Translations under genes and position numbers: made by a program | NCBI RefSeq assembly: GCF_003269065.1 | Contig: NZ_QLTA01000001.1 | Location: forward strand, 62,001-126,000 | DNA: 64,000 nucleotides | Direction: 5' to 3' | Origin: Paracidovorax anthurii | GTDB taxonomy: Bacteria > Pseudomonadota > Gammaproteobacteria > Burkholderiales > Burkholderiaceae_C | Shown here: positions 53,871-62,110 of the stretch, piece by piece | How positions within the stretch are numbered: position 1 is the stretch's first letter | How the letters are laid out: the number at the start of each line of letters is the position of its first letter | Notes under the pieces: generated by a model | Told to the model about the DNA's origin: nothing | Databases searched by the model: none | Seen by the model: the letters and a program-made list of their open reading frames with translations, nothing else

Positions 53871-55433
53871 ATGAGTCTTGCATTGGTGCAGAGCCGCGCG
53901 CTCCTGGGGCTGCAGGCCCCCGCCGTCACGGTGGAGGTGCATCTGGCCAACGGCCTGCCCAGCTTCACGCTGGTGGGCCTGGCGGAGGTGGAGGTGAAGG
54001 AGGCGCGCGAGCGCGTGCGCTCGGCGCTGCTGAACGCGGGGCTCGACTTTCCCCACAACAAGAAGATCACCGTCAACCTCGCGCCCGCCGACCTGCCCAA
54101 GGATTCCGGCCGGTTCGACCTGCCCATCGCGCTGGGCATCCTCGCGGCCAGCGGCCAGATCGACGCGGCGCGCCTGGCGGGCCATGAATTCGCGGGCGAG
54201 CTGTCGCTCTCGGGCGGGCTGCGGCCCGTGCGCGGCGCGCTCGCCACCAGCCTCGCGCTGCGCGCGGCCGGCGAGACCGCGCGCATGGTGCTGCCGCCGG
54301 GCAGCGCCGAAGAGGCCGCGCTGGTGCCCGGCACCGAGGTCTACCGCGCCCGGCACCTGCTGGACGTGGTGGCCCGCTTCCTGCCGCCGCAAGCCCCGGA
54401 GGGCGATGCCCCGGGCCCCGGTGAAGCGGCCCCGGACGGCGACGGCTGGTGTCGCGTACACGCCGCGCCGCCGGCCGCGGCCGCGCCCGCCGACGACCTC
54501 GCGGACGTGAAGGGCCAGGCGGCCGCCAAGCGCGCGCTGGAGATCGCTGCCGCCGGCGGCCACGGGCTGCTGATGGTGGGCCCGCCGGGCTCGGGCAAGT
54601 CCATGCTGGCGCACCGCTTCGCGGGGCTGCTGCCCGCGATGTCGGTGGACGAGGCGCTGGAGAGCGCGGCCGTGGCCAGCCTGGCCGGGCGCTTCACGCC
54701 GGCGGGCTGGGCGGTGCGGCCGACGGCCGCGCCGCACCACACCTGCAGCGCCGTGGCGCTGGTGGGCGGCGGCACGCCGCCCCGGCCGGGCGAGATCTCG
54801 CTGGCGCACCACGGCGTGCTGTTCCTCGACGAATTCCCCGAGTACGCGCGCAGCGCGCTGGAGGCCCTGCGCGAGCCGCTGGAGACCGGCCGCATCACCA
54901 TCGCCCGGGCCGCGCGCCGCGCGGACTTCCCCGCGCGCTTCCAGCTCGTGGCGGCGATGAACCCCTGCCCCTGCGGCTACCTGGGCTCGCACCAGCGCGC
55001 CTGCCGCTGCACGCCCGACCAGGTCGGCCGCTACCAGGCCAAGCTGAGCGGGCCGCTGCTCGACCGCATCGACCTGCACGTGGAAGTGCCCGCCCTGCCG
55101 GCGGACGAACTGCTGGCCACCGCGCCCGGAGAGCCCTCGGCCGCCGTGCGCGACCGCGTGGCGGCGGCCCGCGAACGCGCCCTGGCGCGCCAGGGCAAGC
55201 CCAACCAGGCGCTGCAGGGCCGCGAGATCGACACGCACCTGGGCCTCGACGACGCGGCCGCGCGCTTCCTGCAGGCCGCCTCGGCGCGCCTGGGCTGGTC
55301 GGCGCGCAGCACCCACCGCGCGCTCAAGGTGGCGCGCACGATCGCCGATATGGCGGGCGAAGACCGCGTGGGCCCCGCCCACGTGGCCGAAGCCGTGCAA
55401 TACCGCCGCGTGCTGCGCGCGCCGGGCGCCTGA
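53871..55433 (+). CDS. comM: ComM/YifB-family AAA+ ATPase (Mg chelatase-like)
   Basis: A 520-residue ring helicase. In naturally transformable bacteria ComM drives branch migration of incoming single-stranded DNA. The N-terminal Lon-like domain (1-165: LVQSRALLGLQAP, PAVTVEVHLANGLPSFTLVGL) precedes the AAA+ core, with Walker A MVGPPGSGKSML, Walker B LFLDEFPEY, and the zinc-like NPCPCGYLG and CRCTP. The ATG is preceded by GGAGGGAGGG. A defective copy of its 5' end lies about 550 bases upstream. Confidence 0.94.
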   Translation: MSLALVQSRALLGLQAPAVTVEVHLANGLPSFTLVGLAEVEVKEARERVRSALLNAGLDFPHNKKITVNLAPADLPKDSGRFDLPIALGILAASGQIDAARLAGHEFAGELSLSGGLRPVRGALATSLALRAAGETARMVLPPGSAEEAALVPGTEVYRARHLLDVVARFLPPQAPEGDAPGPGEAAPDGDGWCRVHAAPPAAAAPADDLADVKGQAAAKRALEIAAAGGHGLLMVGPPGSGKSMLAHRFAGLLPAMSVDEALESAAVASLAGRFTPAGWAVRPTAAPHHTCSAVALVGGGTPPRPGEISLAHHGVLFLDEFPEYARSALEALREPLETGRITIARAARRADFPARFQLVAAMNPCPCGYLGSHQRACRCTPDQVGRYQAKLSGPLLDRIDLHVEVPALPADELLATAPGEPSAAVRDRVAAARERALARQGKPNQALQGREIDTHLGLDDAAARFLQAASARLGWSARSTHRALKVARTIADMAGEDRVGPAHVAEAVQYRRVLRAPGA

Positions 55434-55440
55434 GCTTCTA

Positions 55441-55709
55441 AGAGCGTGTTTACGATCTTTTCATGGTGCCCGCAAGGCAGCAAACAGCCGCAATCTAGGC
55501 GCGCGCCGCAGGCCATGCTGGCGGCCTGGGCAAGGCGTCGCAACGACGAGTGCGGCTGTTTGCTGCCTTGCCCGGAGGGTTGCCCCGCTTTGGGCCCGTC
55601 TGCGGCGTTGCAAATGCTCGCCGGGCCACCAGCCCGGCTGCGCTTTGCGCCTTGCAGCCGAGCCCAAAGCGGGGCAACGGGCACCATGAAAAGATCGTAA
55701 ACACGCTCT
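55441..55709. repeat. 269-bp three-stem cruciform element
   Basis: Outer arms of 32 bases (55441-55472 and 55678-55709) are perfect inverted repeats. Inside lie two more perfect pairs: 55473-55492 with 55551-55570 (20 bases) and 55579-55595 with 55662-55678 (17 bases). The whole can fold as a three-way junction. There is no transposase. It begins seven bases after the comM stop. Best read as a non-autonomous mobile or structured repeat element. Confidence 0.75.
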
Positions 55710-55797
55710 AACCGGACGCGACCTGCACGGTCACGCCGGATTCATTCGCGCGCTCCGGGCACGCCCCGCCCGCGTCCCCTTCTCCAGCGCCCCCCCC

Positions 55798-55971
55798 ATG
55801 CGAAATCTCCGCGCCGGAGCGCGCATCGAGCAACAGCTCGACCGCCTGGCCGAGAAGGCCGTACGGGCCGACGTGGCGGCGGCGGCGACGACTGGAAAGC
55901 GTTCTGACGGTCGGCGGGCCCGCATGCGGGCGGCCGAACCATTCGCTACCAAATCAATAGCAAGCTATTGA
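55798..55971 (+). CDS. Very short hypothetical reading frame
   Basis: A 57-codon frame (MRNLRAGARIEQQLDRLAEK) in the gap between the cruciform element and the SDR gene. It ends inside the 45-bp element copy 6, which supplies its stop codon. There is no good ribosome site. Likely a truncated remnant or chance frame. Confidence 0.2.
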   Translation: MRNLRAGARIEQQLDRLAEKAVRADVAAAATTGKRSDGRRARMRAAEPFATKSIASY

Positions 55972-55989
55972 GAAAAATCAGCGACATGG
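55945..55989 (+). repeat. 45-bp dispersed element, copy 6
   Basis: Starts GCTACCAAATCAATAGCAA and ends ATCAGCGACATGG, 45 bases. It lies 41 bases beyond the stop codon of the convergent SDR gene. Confidence 0.8.
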
Positions 55990-56030
55990 GGCCGATTCCA
56001 TTCGGATCGGTGCTCCCAAGCCCCCGCGCA

Positions 56031-56822
56031 TCACAGGAACATGCCGCCCGACGCCTCGATGCGCTGCGCGTTGATCCAGCGGCTGGCGGGCAGCAGCAGC
56101 GAGGCGACCACGCCGCCGATGTCGTCCGGCCGGCCCACGCGCCCGAGCGCCGTCTGGGACGCGATGAAGGCGTTGAGCTGCGCGTTGTCGCGCACCGCGC
56201 CGCCGCCGAAGTCGGTTTCGATGGCGCCGGGCGCGACCACGTTCACCGCGATGCCGCGCGGCCCCAGCTCCTTGGCCAGGTAGCGGGTCAGCACCTCCAC
56301 CGCGCCCTTCATCGCCGCATAGGCCGCATAGCCCGGCAGCGCGAAGCGGGCCAGGCCCGAGGACACGTTCACGATGCGCCCGCCGTCGTTCATGAGCGGC
56401 AGCAGCGCCTGGGTGAGGAAGAACACGCCCTTGAAGTGCACGTTCACGAGTTCGTCGAACTGCGCCTCGGTGGTCTCCGCGAACGGGGCGTGCACGCCCA
56501 TGCCCGCGTTGTTGACGAGGAAGTCGAAGCGCTCGCGCTGCCAGTGCCCCGCGAGCGCGGCGCGCACCGCATCCGCGAAGGCCGCGAAACCGCCGCTGCG
56601 GCCCACGTCCAGCGGCAGGGCCACGGCGCGCCGGCCCAGGCCCTCGATGGCGGCCACCACCGCCTGGGCTTCGTCCGCGCGGCTGCGGTAGGTGAGGATC
56701 ACGTCCATGCCCTGGCCCGCGATCTGCAGCGCCGCATCGCGGCCGAGGCCGCGGCTGCCGCCGGTCACGAGGGCGATGGAGGGGGCCGAGGGGACGGTGG
56801 CGGAAGGGGCTGTGACAGTCAT
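56031..56822 (-). CDS. Short-chain dehydrogenase/reductase
   Basis: A 263-residue classical SDR. The cofactor loop is VTGGSRGLGRDAAL (TGxxxGxG), NNAGMG follows, and the catalytic triad is Ser (VNVSSGLARF), Tyr and Lys (GYAAYAAMKGAV). Length and layout suit 3-oxoacyl-ACP or sugar/aldehyde reductases; the substrate is unknown. A LysR regulator is divergent with a 106-base shared control region, so it probably regulates this gene. Confidence 0.92.
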   Translation of the reverse strand: MTVTAPSATVPSAPSIALVTGGSRGLGRDAALQIAGQGMDVILTYRSRADEAQAVVAAIEGLGRRAVALPLDVGRSGGFAAFADAVRAALAGHWQRERFDFLVNNAGMGVHAPFAETTEAQFDELVNVHFKGVFFLTQALLPLMNDGGRIVNVSSGLARFALPGYAAYAAMKGAVEVLTRYLAKELGPRGIAVNVVAPGAIETDFGGGAVRDNAQLNAFIASQTALGRVGRPDDIGGVVASLLLPASRWINAQRIEASGGMFL

Positions 56823-56928
56823 GGAATGGGCCTTTCGAGAGGGGGGAACGGAATGGCGCCAGTCTATTGATCCACCGGACGCCGATAAATAGGCAAGAAT
56901 CGATCTCTTTGTTCAACCGAAAAGAACA

Positions 56929-57909
56929 ATGGACCCCTTCCAACGCATGCAGGTGTTCGCGCGCGTGGCCGAGCTGGCCAGCTTCACCCAGGCCGCGCAG
57001 GCGCTGGCGCTGCCCAAGGCGAGCGTCTCGACGGCCGTGCAGTCCCTGGAGACGGAACTGGGCACGCGGCTGCTGCACCGCACCACCCGGCGCGTGCAGC
57101 TCACGCAGGATGGGCAGGCCTATTACGAGCGCTGCAAGGACCTGCTGGCGGACGTGGACGAGCTGCAGTCCATGTTCCAGCACGCCGACGGCGCCAGCCT
57201 GCGCGGGCGCGTGCGCATCGACATGTCCACCGGCATGGCGCGCAACGTGGTGGTGCCGCACCTGCCCCAATTGCTGGCGCGCCACCCGGCGCTGGAACTG
57301 GAACTGAGCAGCACCGAGCGGCGTGTGGACGTGGTGCGCGAGGGCTTCGACTGCGTGCTGCGCACAGGTGCGGTGGTGGACAGCAGCCTCGTCGCGCGCC
57401 CGCTGGGCGAGGCGCGGCTGGCCAACTGCGTGAGCCCGGCCTACCTGCGCCGGTACGGCATGCCGGAGTCGCTCGCCGACCTGGCCGGCCACCGGCTGGT
57501 GCACTTCGTCAACACGCTGGGCGCGCGCTCCACCGGGTTCGAGGCGCGGGTGGACGGGGCCCTGGTGCTCACGCCGATGCAGGGCGCCGTCACCGTGAAC
57601 AACGCCGAGGCCTACATCGCCGGTTGCCTGGCGGGGCTGGGCATCATCCAGGTGCCGCGCCTGGGCGTGGTGGACCTGCTCGCGCGCGGCGAACTGGTGG
57701 AAGTGCTGCCCGGGCTGGCCGCGCCGGCCATGCCGCTCACGCTGCTGTACGCCAACCGCCGCAACCTGCCGCGGCGCGTGCGCTACGTGATGGACTGGCT
57801 CGCGGAGGTGGTGGCCACCCACCTGGGCGCCCGGGAAGCGGCGCAGGGGGCCCCGGCCCCGCCCGGGCGCAGTCCCGTCAAACGTTCTCCCACGGGCGGC
57901 CGGGGCTGA
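56929..57909 (+). CDS. LysR-family regulator
   Basis: A 326-residue LysR-type regulator, CrgA/DsdC-like subgroup. The helix-turn-helix is at residues 5-60 (VFARVAELASFTQAAQALALPKASVSTAVQSLE), followed by the effector-binding domain with GRVRIDMSTGMARNVVVPHLP. It is divergent from the SDR gene. Its 3' end overlaps the PIP-box gene by 32 bases in convergent orientation. Confidence 0.92.
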   Translation: MDPFQRMQVFARVAELASFTQAAQALALPKASVSTAVQSLETELGTRLLHRTTRRVQLTQDGQAYYERCKDLLADVDELQSMFQHADGASLRGRVRIDMSTGMARNVVVPHLPQLLARHPALELELSSTERRVDVVREGFDCVLRTGAVVDSSLVARPLGEARLANCVSPAYLRRYGMPESLADLAGHRLVHFVNTLGARSTGFEARVDGALVLTPMQGAVTVNNAEAYIAGCLAGLGIIQVPRLGVVDLLARGELVEVLPGLAAPAMPLTLLYANRRNLPRRVRYVMDWLAEVVATHLGAREAAQGAPAPPGRSPVKRSPTGGRG

Positions 57910-58555
57910 CGCCATCGATCTCGATGACCGAGGCGCCCGACTCCCGGGCGGGCGATTCTTCCTGGATCTGCCCCGGGGCCGAGGTAACGGACGGACCCGG
58001 CAGCGATCCCTCCCCGGGGGCCTGCACGGCCGGGTCGAGCCGCAGGGACGTATCGCCGCGGTAGCTCAGCCGGCTCGACTCGGCCTGCAGCAAATTCTGG
58101 AACCGGGCGGAAATCCGCCGCGATTGCTCGGCCTTTTCCTTCTCCTTGTCCTTCGCCTTTTGCTTGATGCTCCTGTGCTCCCTGATCGAATCCTCCTGGT
58201 TCAGGGACGATTCAGGAAGCGGTGGAAGCCTCTTCACATCCACCCCGGCCAGCAGGCCGCCGAGATCCCTGACGCCATGCTGGCGCAGTTCATTCAGTTT
58301 TTCCAACTCCTTGTTCTGCTCGCGGCGCTTCGCGAAATCGGGACGGATGCATGCGGAAAAGCTGCGGGTCAACCCACGCGCCGTGGCGGCATTCGGCACC
58401 AGCGTGCGCAGGGAACCGGCCACGCGCTGCGAAAGCGAGCGCACCATCGCCCTGCTGGAATCGGGCGCGGCGGTGGCCGTGGTGCCGGTCTCCGGGAGGG
58501 TGGTCGTCGAGGCGGGGAGGGGTCGGCGCGAGCCCGATCCCGAGATATGGGTCAT
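57878..58555 (-). CDS. Candidate HrpX-regulated type III effector, unknown fold
   Basis: A 225-residue orphan protein. The first 50 residues (MTHISGSGSRRPLPASTTT and onward) are 34% Ser or Thr with few acidic residues, the pattern of type III secretion signals. The middle is strongly charged and predicted coiled coil (KRREQNKELEKLNELRQ; RSIKQKAKDKEKEKAEQSRR). No Sec signal. Base composition is below its neighbours. A perfect PIP box with a correctly spaced -10 box lies upstream, which fixes the ATG at 58555 rather than 58588. Effector status is inferred from promoter and N-terminus. Confidence 0.65.
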   Translation of the reverse strand: MTHISGSGSRRPLPASTTTLPETGTTATAAPDSSRAMVRSLSQRVAGSLRTLVPNAATARGLTRSFSACIRPDFAKRREQNKELEKLNELRQHGVRDLGGLLAGVDVKRLPPLPESSLNQEDSIREHRSIKQKAKDKEKEKAEQSRRISARFQNLLQAESSRLSYRGDTSLRLDPAVQAPGEGSLPGPSVTSAPGQIQEESPARESGASVIEIDGVSPGRPWENV

Positions 58556-58583
58556 GGGTAAGAAACTCCTGGAGGGGGCCTCC

Positions 58584-58645
58584 AGCATGGCGCGCCTTTT
58601 GCGGAATGGCGAGCGACCCTGCGAAGCGCCATCGCGCGCAACGAA
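58584..58645 (-). promoter_or_regulatory. PIP box (58621-58645) with spaced -10 box
   Basis: On the reverse strand TTCGT-N15-TTCGC fits the TTCGB-N15-TTCGB consensus at every base. The -10-like CATGCT (YANNNT) follows 31 bases later (58584-58589), the spacing needed by HrpX/HrpB-type AraC activators. The transcript would begin just ahead of the ATG at 58555. Confidence 0.8.
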
Positions 58646-58676
58646 GGCACAGCCCCTGCGAGATCGTGAGCCCGTT

Positions 58677-59408
58677 CTAAAGGCCCAGGAACGCCGCGCG
58701 CAGCTCCGGTGCCGCCGCGAGCCGCGCCATCGGCATGTGGCCCCGCACCTCGCCCCGCTCCAGCAGGTAGGCCCGGTCGGCCACCGCCTCGGCGAACGCG
58801 AGGTTCTGCTCCGACAGCAGGATGCCCACGCCCTGGGCCTTGAGGCGCAGGATGGCGTCCGCCATCTGTTCCACGATGACCGGCGCCACGCCCTCGGAGG
58901 GCTCGTCCAGCAGCACCACGAGCGGCTGGCCCATGAGCGTGCGCGCCACGGCCAGCATCTGCTGCTCGCCGCCGCTCATGCGCCCGCCCGGGCGCCGGGG
59001 CATCTCGCCCAGGTTGGGGAACAGCGCGAACAGCGCCTCGGGCGTCCACACGGGCGCGGGCGTGCCGTCGGGCCAGCGGCGCGGCGGCTGGCGGCCCACG
59101 CCGAGGTTTTCCAGCACCGTGAGGTCGGTGAAGATGCGCCGCTCCTCGGGCACGTAGCCCAGGCCGGCGCGCGCGATGCGGTGCGGCGCGAGGCGCGAGA
59201 CGTCGCGGCCCAGGAAGCGCACCGTGCCCTCGCGCCGCGCGACCAGCCCCGCGATGACCTTGAGCGTGGTGGACTTGCCCGCGCCGTTGCGCCCCATGAG
59301 CGCCACGACCTCGCCGCGCCCCACCTCCAGCGCCACATCCGCCAGGATCTGCGCGCCGCCGTACCAGGCGCGCAGCCCTTCCACCTGCAGCAGCGGCGGC
59401 GCGGTCAT
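58677..59408 (-). CDS. livF: Branched-chain amino acid-type ABC ATPase LivF
   Basis: A 243-residue ABC ATPase. It has Walker A GRNGAGKSTTLK, the signature MSGGEQQMLAVARTL and Walker B LVVLLDEPSEGVAP, with the usual LivF C-terminus. The ATG overlaps the livG stop (ATGA). Part of the operon livK-livHM-livG-livF, all present here. The exact ligand (branched-chain amino acid, amide or aromatic compound) is not shown by sequence. Confidence 0.93.
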   Translation of the reverse strand: MTAPPLLQVEGLRAWYGGAQILADVALEVGRGEVVALMGRNGAGKSTTLKVIAGLVARREGTVRFLGRDVSRLAPHRIARAGLGYVPEERRIFTDLTVLENLGVGRQPPRRWPDGTPAPVWTPEALFALFPNLGEMPRRPGGRMSGGEQQMLAVARTLMGQPLVVLLDEPSEGVAPVIVEQMADAILRLKAQGVGILLSEQNLAFAEAVADRAYLLERGEVRGHMPMARLAAAPELRAAFLGL

Positions 59409-60178
59409 GGCGCGGCCTCCGCGCGGGCCGGCGCCAGCCGGCCGCTGCCCAGGTAGGCGGCCTGCACGCGCGGGTCGGCCTGGATCGCGGCGGGCGGGCC
59501 CTCGGCCAGCAGGCGGCCGCGCACCAGCACCAGCACGCGGTCGGCATGGCGGAACACCACGTCCATGCTGTGCTCGGTGAACAGCACGCCCATGCGGCGC
59601 TCGGTGGCGAGTTCGCGCGCCAGGGCCATCAGCGACAGGCGCTCGGCCGGCGCCATGCCGGCCGTGGGCTCGTCCATGAGCAGCAGGCGCGGGCCGTGGG
59701 CCAGGGCCATGGCCAGCTCCACGCGCTTGACGTCGCCGTAGGCCAGCTCGCGGCAGGGCCGGTGGGCCTGCGCGCGCAGGCCCAGGCGCTCCAGCAGGGC
59801 CAGCGCGTCCTGCGGCCGGTGGTCCGTGGCCCGGCGCCAGAAGCGGAACACGCGCCCGTCGGCCGCGAGCAGCGCCATCTGCACGTTCTGCAGCACGGTG
59901 AGCGAGGCGAAGGTCTCGGCGATCTGGAAGGTGCGCCCCACGCCCAGGCGCCAGATGGCGCGCGGCGGCAGGCCGGCGATGTCGCGGCCCGCGAGGCGCA
60001 CCGTGCCGGCATCGGGCGCGAGCTGCCCGCCCACCATGTTGAAGGTGGTGGACTTGCCCGCGCCGTTGGGGCCGATGAGGGCCAGCATCTCGCCCGGCGC
60101 CAGCGCGAAGCCGATGCCGTCCACCGCCCGCACGCCGCCGAAGGACCGGGCCAGGCCATGCACCTCCAGCAGGCTCAT
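59405..60178 (-). CDS. livG: Branched-chain amino acid-type ABC ATPase LivG
   Basis: A 257-residue ABC ATPase. Walker A is GPNGAGKSTTFNMV, and the Q-loop region GRTFQIAETF is typical of LivG. The signature motif is unusual, LAYGDVKRVELAMAL in place of LSYGxQRRLEIARAL. Walker B is LLLMDEPTAGMAP. It overlaps the fused permease gene and livF by four bases each (ATGA), indicating coupled translation. Confidence 0.93.
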   Translation of the reverse strand: MSLLEVHGLARSFGGVRAVDGIGFALAPGEMLALIGPNGAGKSTTFNMVGGQLAPDAGTVRLAGRDIAGLPPRAIWRLGVGRTFQIAETFASLTVLQNVQMALLAADGRVFRFWRRATDHRPQDALALLERLGLRAQAHRPCRELAYGDVKRVELAMALAHGPRLLLMDEPTAGMAPAERLSLMALARELATERRMGVLFTEHSMDVVFRHADRVLVLVRGRLLAEGPPAAIQADPRVQAAYLGSGRLAPARAEAAP

Positions 60179-62067
60179 GGCACGCCTCCGCCGCGCCGCC
60201 CGCGCCAGGACAGCGCGCCCGCGAGGCCCCGGGGAAACAGCAGCACCAGCAGCAGCAGGGTGCCGCCCAGCACGGCGCGCCAGTAGTCGGTCTGGCGCGC
60301 GAACGTGTCGTGCAGGCCGGTGAACACGGCCGCGCCCGCGAGCGGCCCGGCCAGCGACTGCACGCCGCCGAGCAGCACCATCACCAACCCGTCCACCGAC
60401 TTGCCCACCGACAGCAGCTCGGGCGCGGCGCCGCCCTTGGAGAGCGCGTGCAGCGCGCCGGCCAGCCCGGCCGCCATGCCCATGGCCACGAACGCCGCCC
60501 AGCGCAGCCGCCGCACGTCGATGCCGATGGCCTCGGCCCGGGGCGCCGAGTCGCGCGCGGCGCGCAGCGCCATGCCGAAGGGCGCGTGCAGCAGGCGGCG
60601 CAGCCCCCACACGCCGCCCGCCACGCAGGCCAGCGTGAGCAGGTAGAACGCCGCCCCCTCGGCCAGCCAGCCCGTGGGCCAGGCGCCGGTGATGCCGTTG
60701 CTGCCGCCCGTGACGGCGTCCCACTGGAAGGCGATCGCCCAGGTGATCTGCGCCAGCGCCAGCGTGAGCATCGCCAGGTACACGCCCGACAGCCGCACGC
60801 AGAGCCAGCCATAGGCCACCGCGAACAGCCCCGCCGCCACGGGCGCGAGCGCCAGCGCGGCCGCCGCGGGCAGCCCCGCCGCGCGCACCAGCAGCGCCAC
60901 CGCGTAGGCGCCGATCCCGAAATACGCCGCGTGCCCGAACGAATGCAGGCCGGCGGGGCCCAGGAGCACGTGCAGGCTCGCGGCGAAGAGCGCGGCCACC
61001 AGCACGTCCTGCGCGAGCACCGTGGCATAGGGCCACGCGCCCGACGCCAGCGGCAGCAGGGCCAGGGCCGCGACGCCGGCGGCCCAGCCCGCGCGCGCCA
61101 CGGCGCCGGCGGGGCGCGGCGGCGCCTCGGCATCGGCCCCGGCCGGCGCGCGCTGCGGCGCCAGCGGCCGGCCGAGCAGTCCCCAGGGCCGCCAGGCCAG
61201 CACGGCCGCCATCACGAGGAATTCGGCCACCAGCGTGAGCTGGGAGAACGACACCGCCACGCCCGCGATCTCCACCACGCCGAGCCAGATGCACACCGCC
61301 TTGAGCTGCGCGATCAGCAGCGCCGCCACGAAAGCGCCGGGCAGCGACCCCATGCCGCCCACCACCACCACGACGAAGGCCGCGCCGAGGGTGTTCAGGT
61401 CCAGGTCCAGGCTGGCCGGCTCGCGCGGCAATTGCAACGCGCCGCCCAGGCCCGCGAGCAGCGCGCCCAGCGCGAACACCGCCGTGAACAGCCACGCCGG
61501 GTCCACGCCCAGCGCGCCCACCATCTCGCGGTCCTGCGTGGCCGCGCGCACCAGCGTGCCCCAGCGCGTGCGGTGCAGCAGCGCCCACAGCAGCGCCAGC
61601 ACCGCCGGGCCCACGGCGATCAGGAACAGGTCGTAGGCCGGAAAGCGCCGCCCGAGGATGTCCACCGCGCCCTCCAGCCCCGGCGCGCGCGGGCCCAGCA
61701 GCTCCTCCGGCCCGAAGGCCCAGAGCACGGCGTCCTTGATGACCAGCACCAGCGCGAAGGTGGCGAGCAGTTGCAGCAGCTCGGGCGCGCGGTAGATGCG
61801 GCGCAGCAGCGCCACCTCCGCCAGCGCGCCCAGCAGCCCCACGGCCAGCGGCGCGAGCAGCAGCGCGGGCCAGAAGCCGATCGCGCCGCCCAGGCGCTCC
61901 ACCAGCGCCCAGGCCGCGTAGAGCCCCAGCATGTAGAACGAGCCGTGCGCGAAATTGACGATGCGCGTCACGCCGAAGATCAGCGACAGCCCCGCCGCCA
62001 CGAGGAACAGCGTGGAAGCGCCCGCCAGCCCGTTCAGGAGCTGGACCGCGAGGCCGGAAACATCCAT
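60175..62067 (-). CDS. Fused LivH-LivM permease
   Basis: A 630-residue inner-membrane protein combining two permeases that are separate in E. coli. Residues about 1-290 correspond to LivH (ASTLFLVAAGLSLIFGVTRIVNFAHGS) and about 330-620 to LivM (HSFGHAAYFGIGAYAVAL, ALRAARDSAPRAEAIGIDVRRLRW, the ABC-contact EAA-like loop). About 16-18 helices in total. It follows the LivK gene and overlaps livG by four bases. Confidence 0.92.
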   Translation of the reverse strand: MDVSGLAVQLLNGLAGASTLFLVAAGLSLIFGVTRIVNFAHGSFYMLGLYAAWALVERLGGAIGFWPALLLAPLAVGLLGALAEVALLRRIYRAPELLQLLATFALVLVIKDAVLWAFGPEELLGPRAPGLEGAVDILGRRFPAYDLFLIAVGPAVLALLWALLHRTRWGTLVRAATQDREMVGALGVDPAWLFTAVFALGALLAGLGGALQLPREPASLDLDLNTLGAAFVVVVVGGMGSLPGAFVAALLIAQLKAVCIWLGVVEIAGVAVSFSQLTLVAEFLVMAAVLAWRPWGLLGRPLAPQRAPAGADAEAPPRPAGAVARAGWAAGVAALALLPLASGAWPYATVLAQDVLVAALFAASLHVLLGPAGLHSFGHAAYFGIGAYAVALLVRAAGLPAAAALALAPVAAGLFAVAYGWLCVRLSGVYLAMLTLALAQITWAIAFQWDAVTGGSNGITGAWPTGWLAEGAAFYLLTLACVAGGVWGLRRLLHAPFGMALRAARDSAPRAEAIGIDVRRLRWAAFVAMGMAAGLAGALHALSKGGAAPELLSVGKSVDGLVMVLLGGVQSLAGPLAGAAVFTGLHDTFARQTDYWRAVLGGTLLLLVLLFPRGLAGALSWRGRRGGGVP

Positions 62068-62110
62068 GCGGCGCGCCTGGGCAGGAAGACCGTGCCGTGC
62101 CGGGGCCGCG

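Noticed and set aside
55446-55704. Several 66-85 codon frames on both strands
   Set aside because: They lie wholly within the cruciform element and arise from its inverted repeats.
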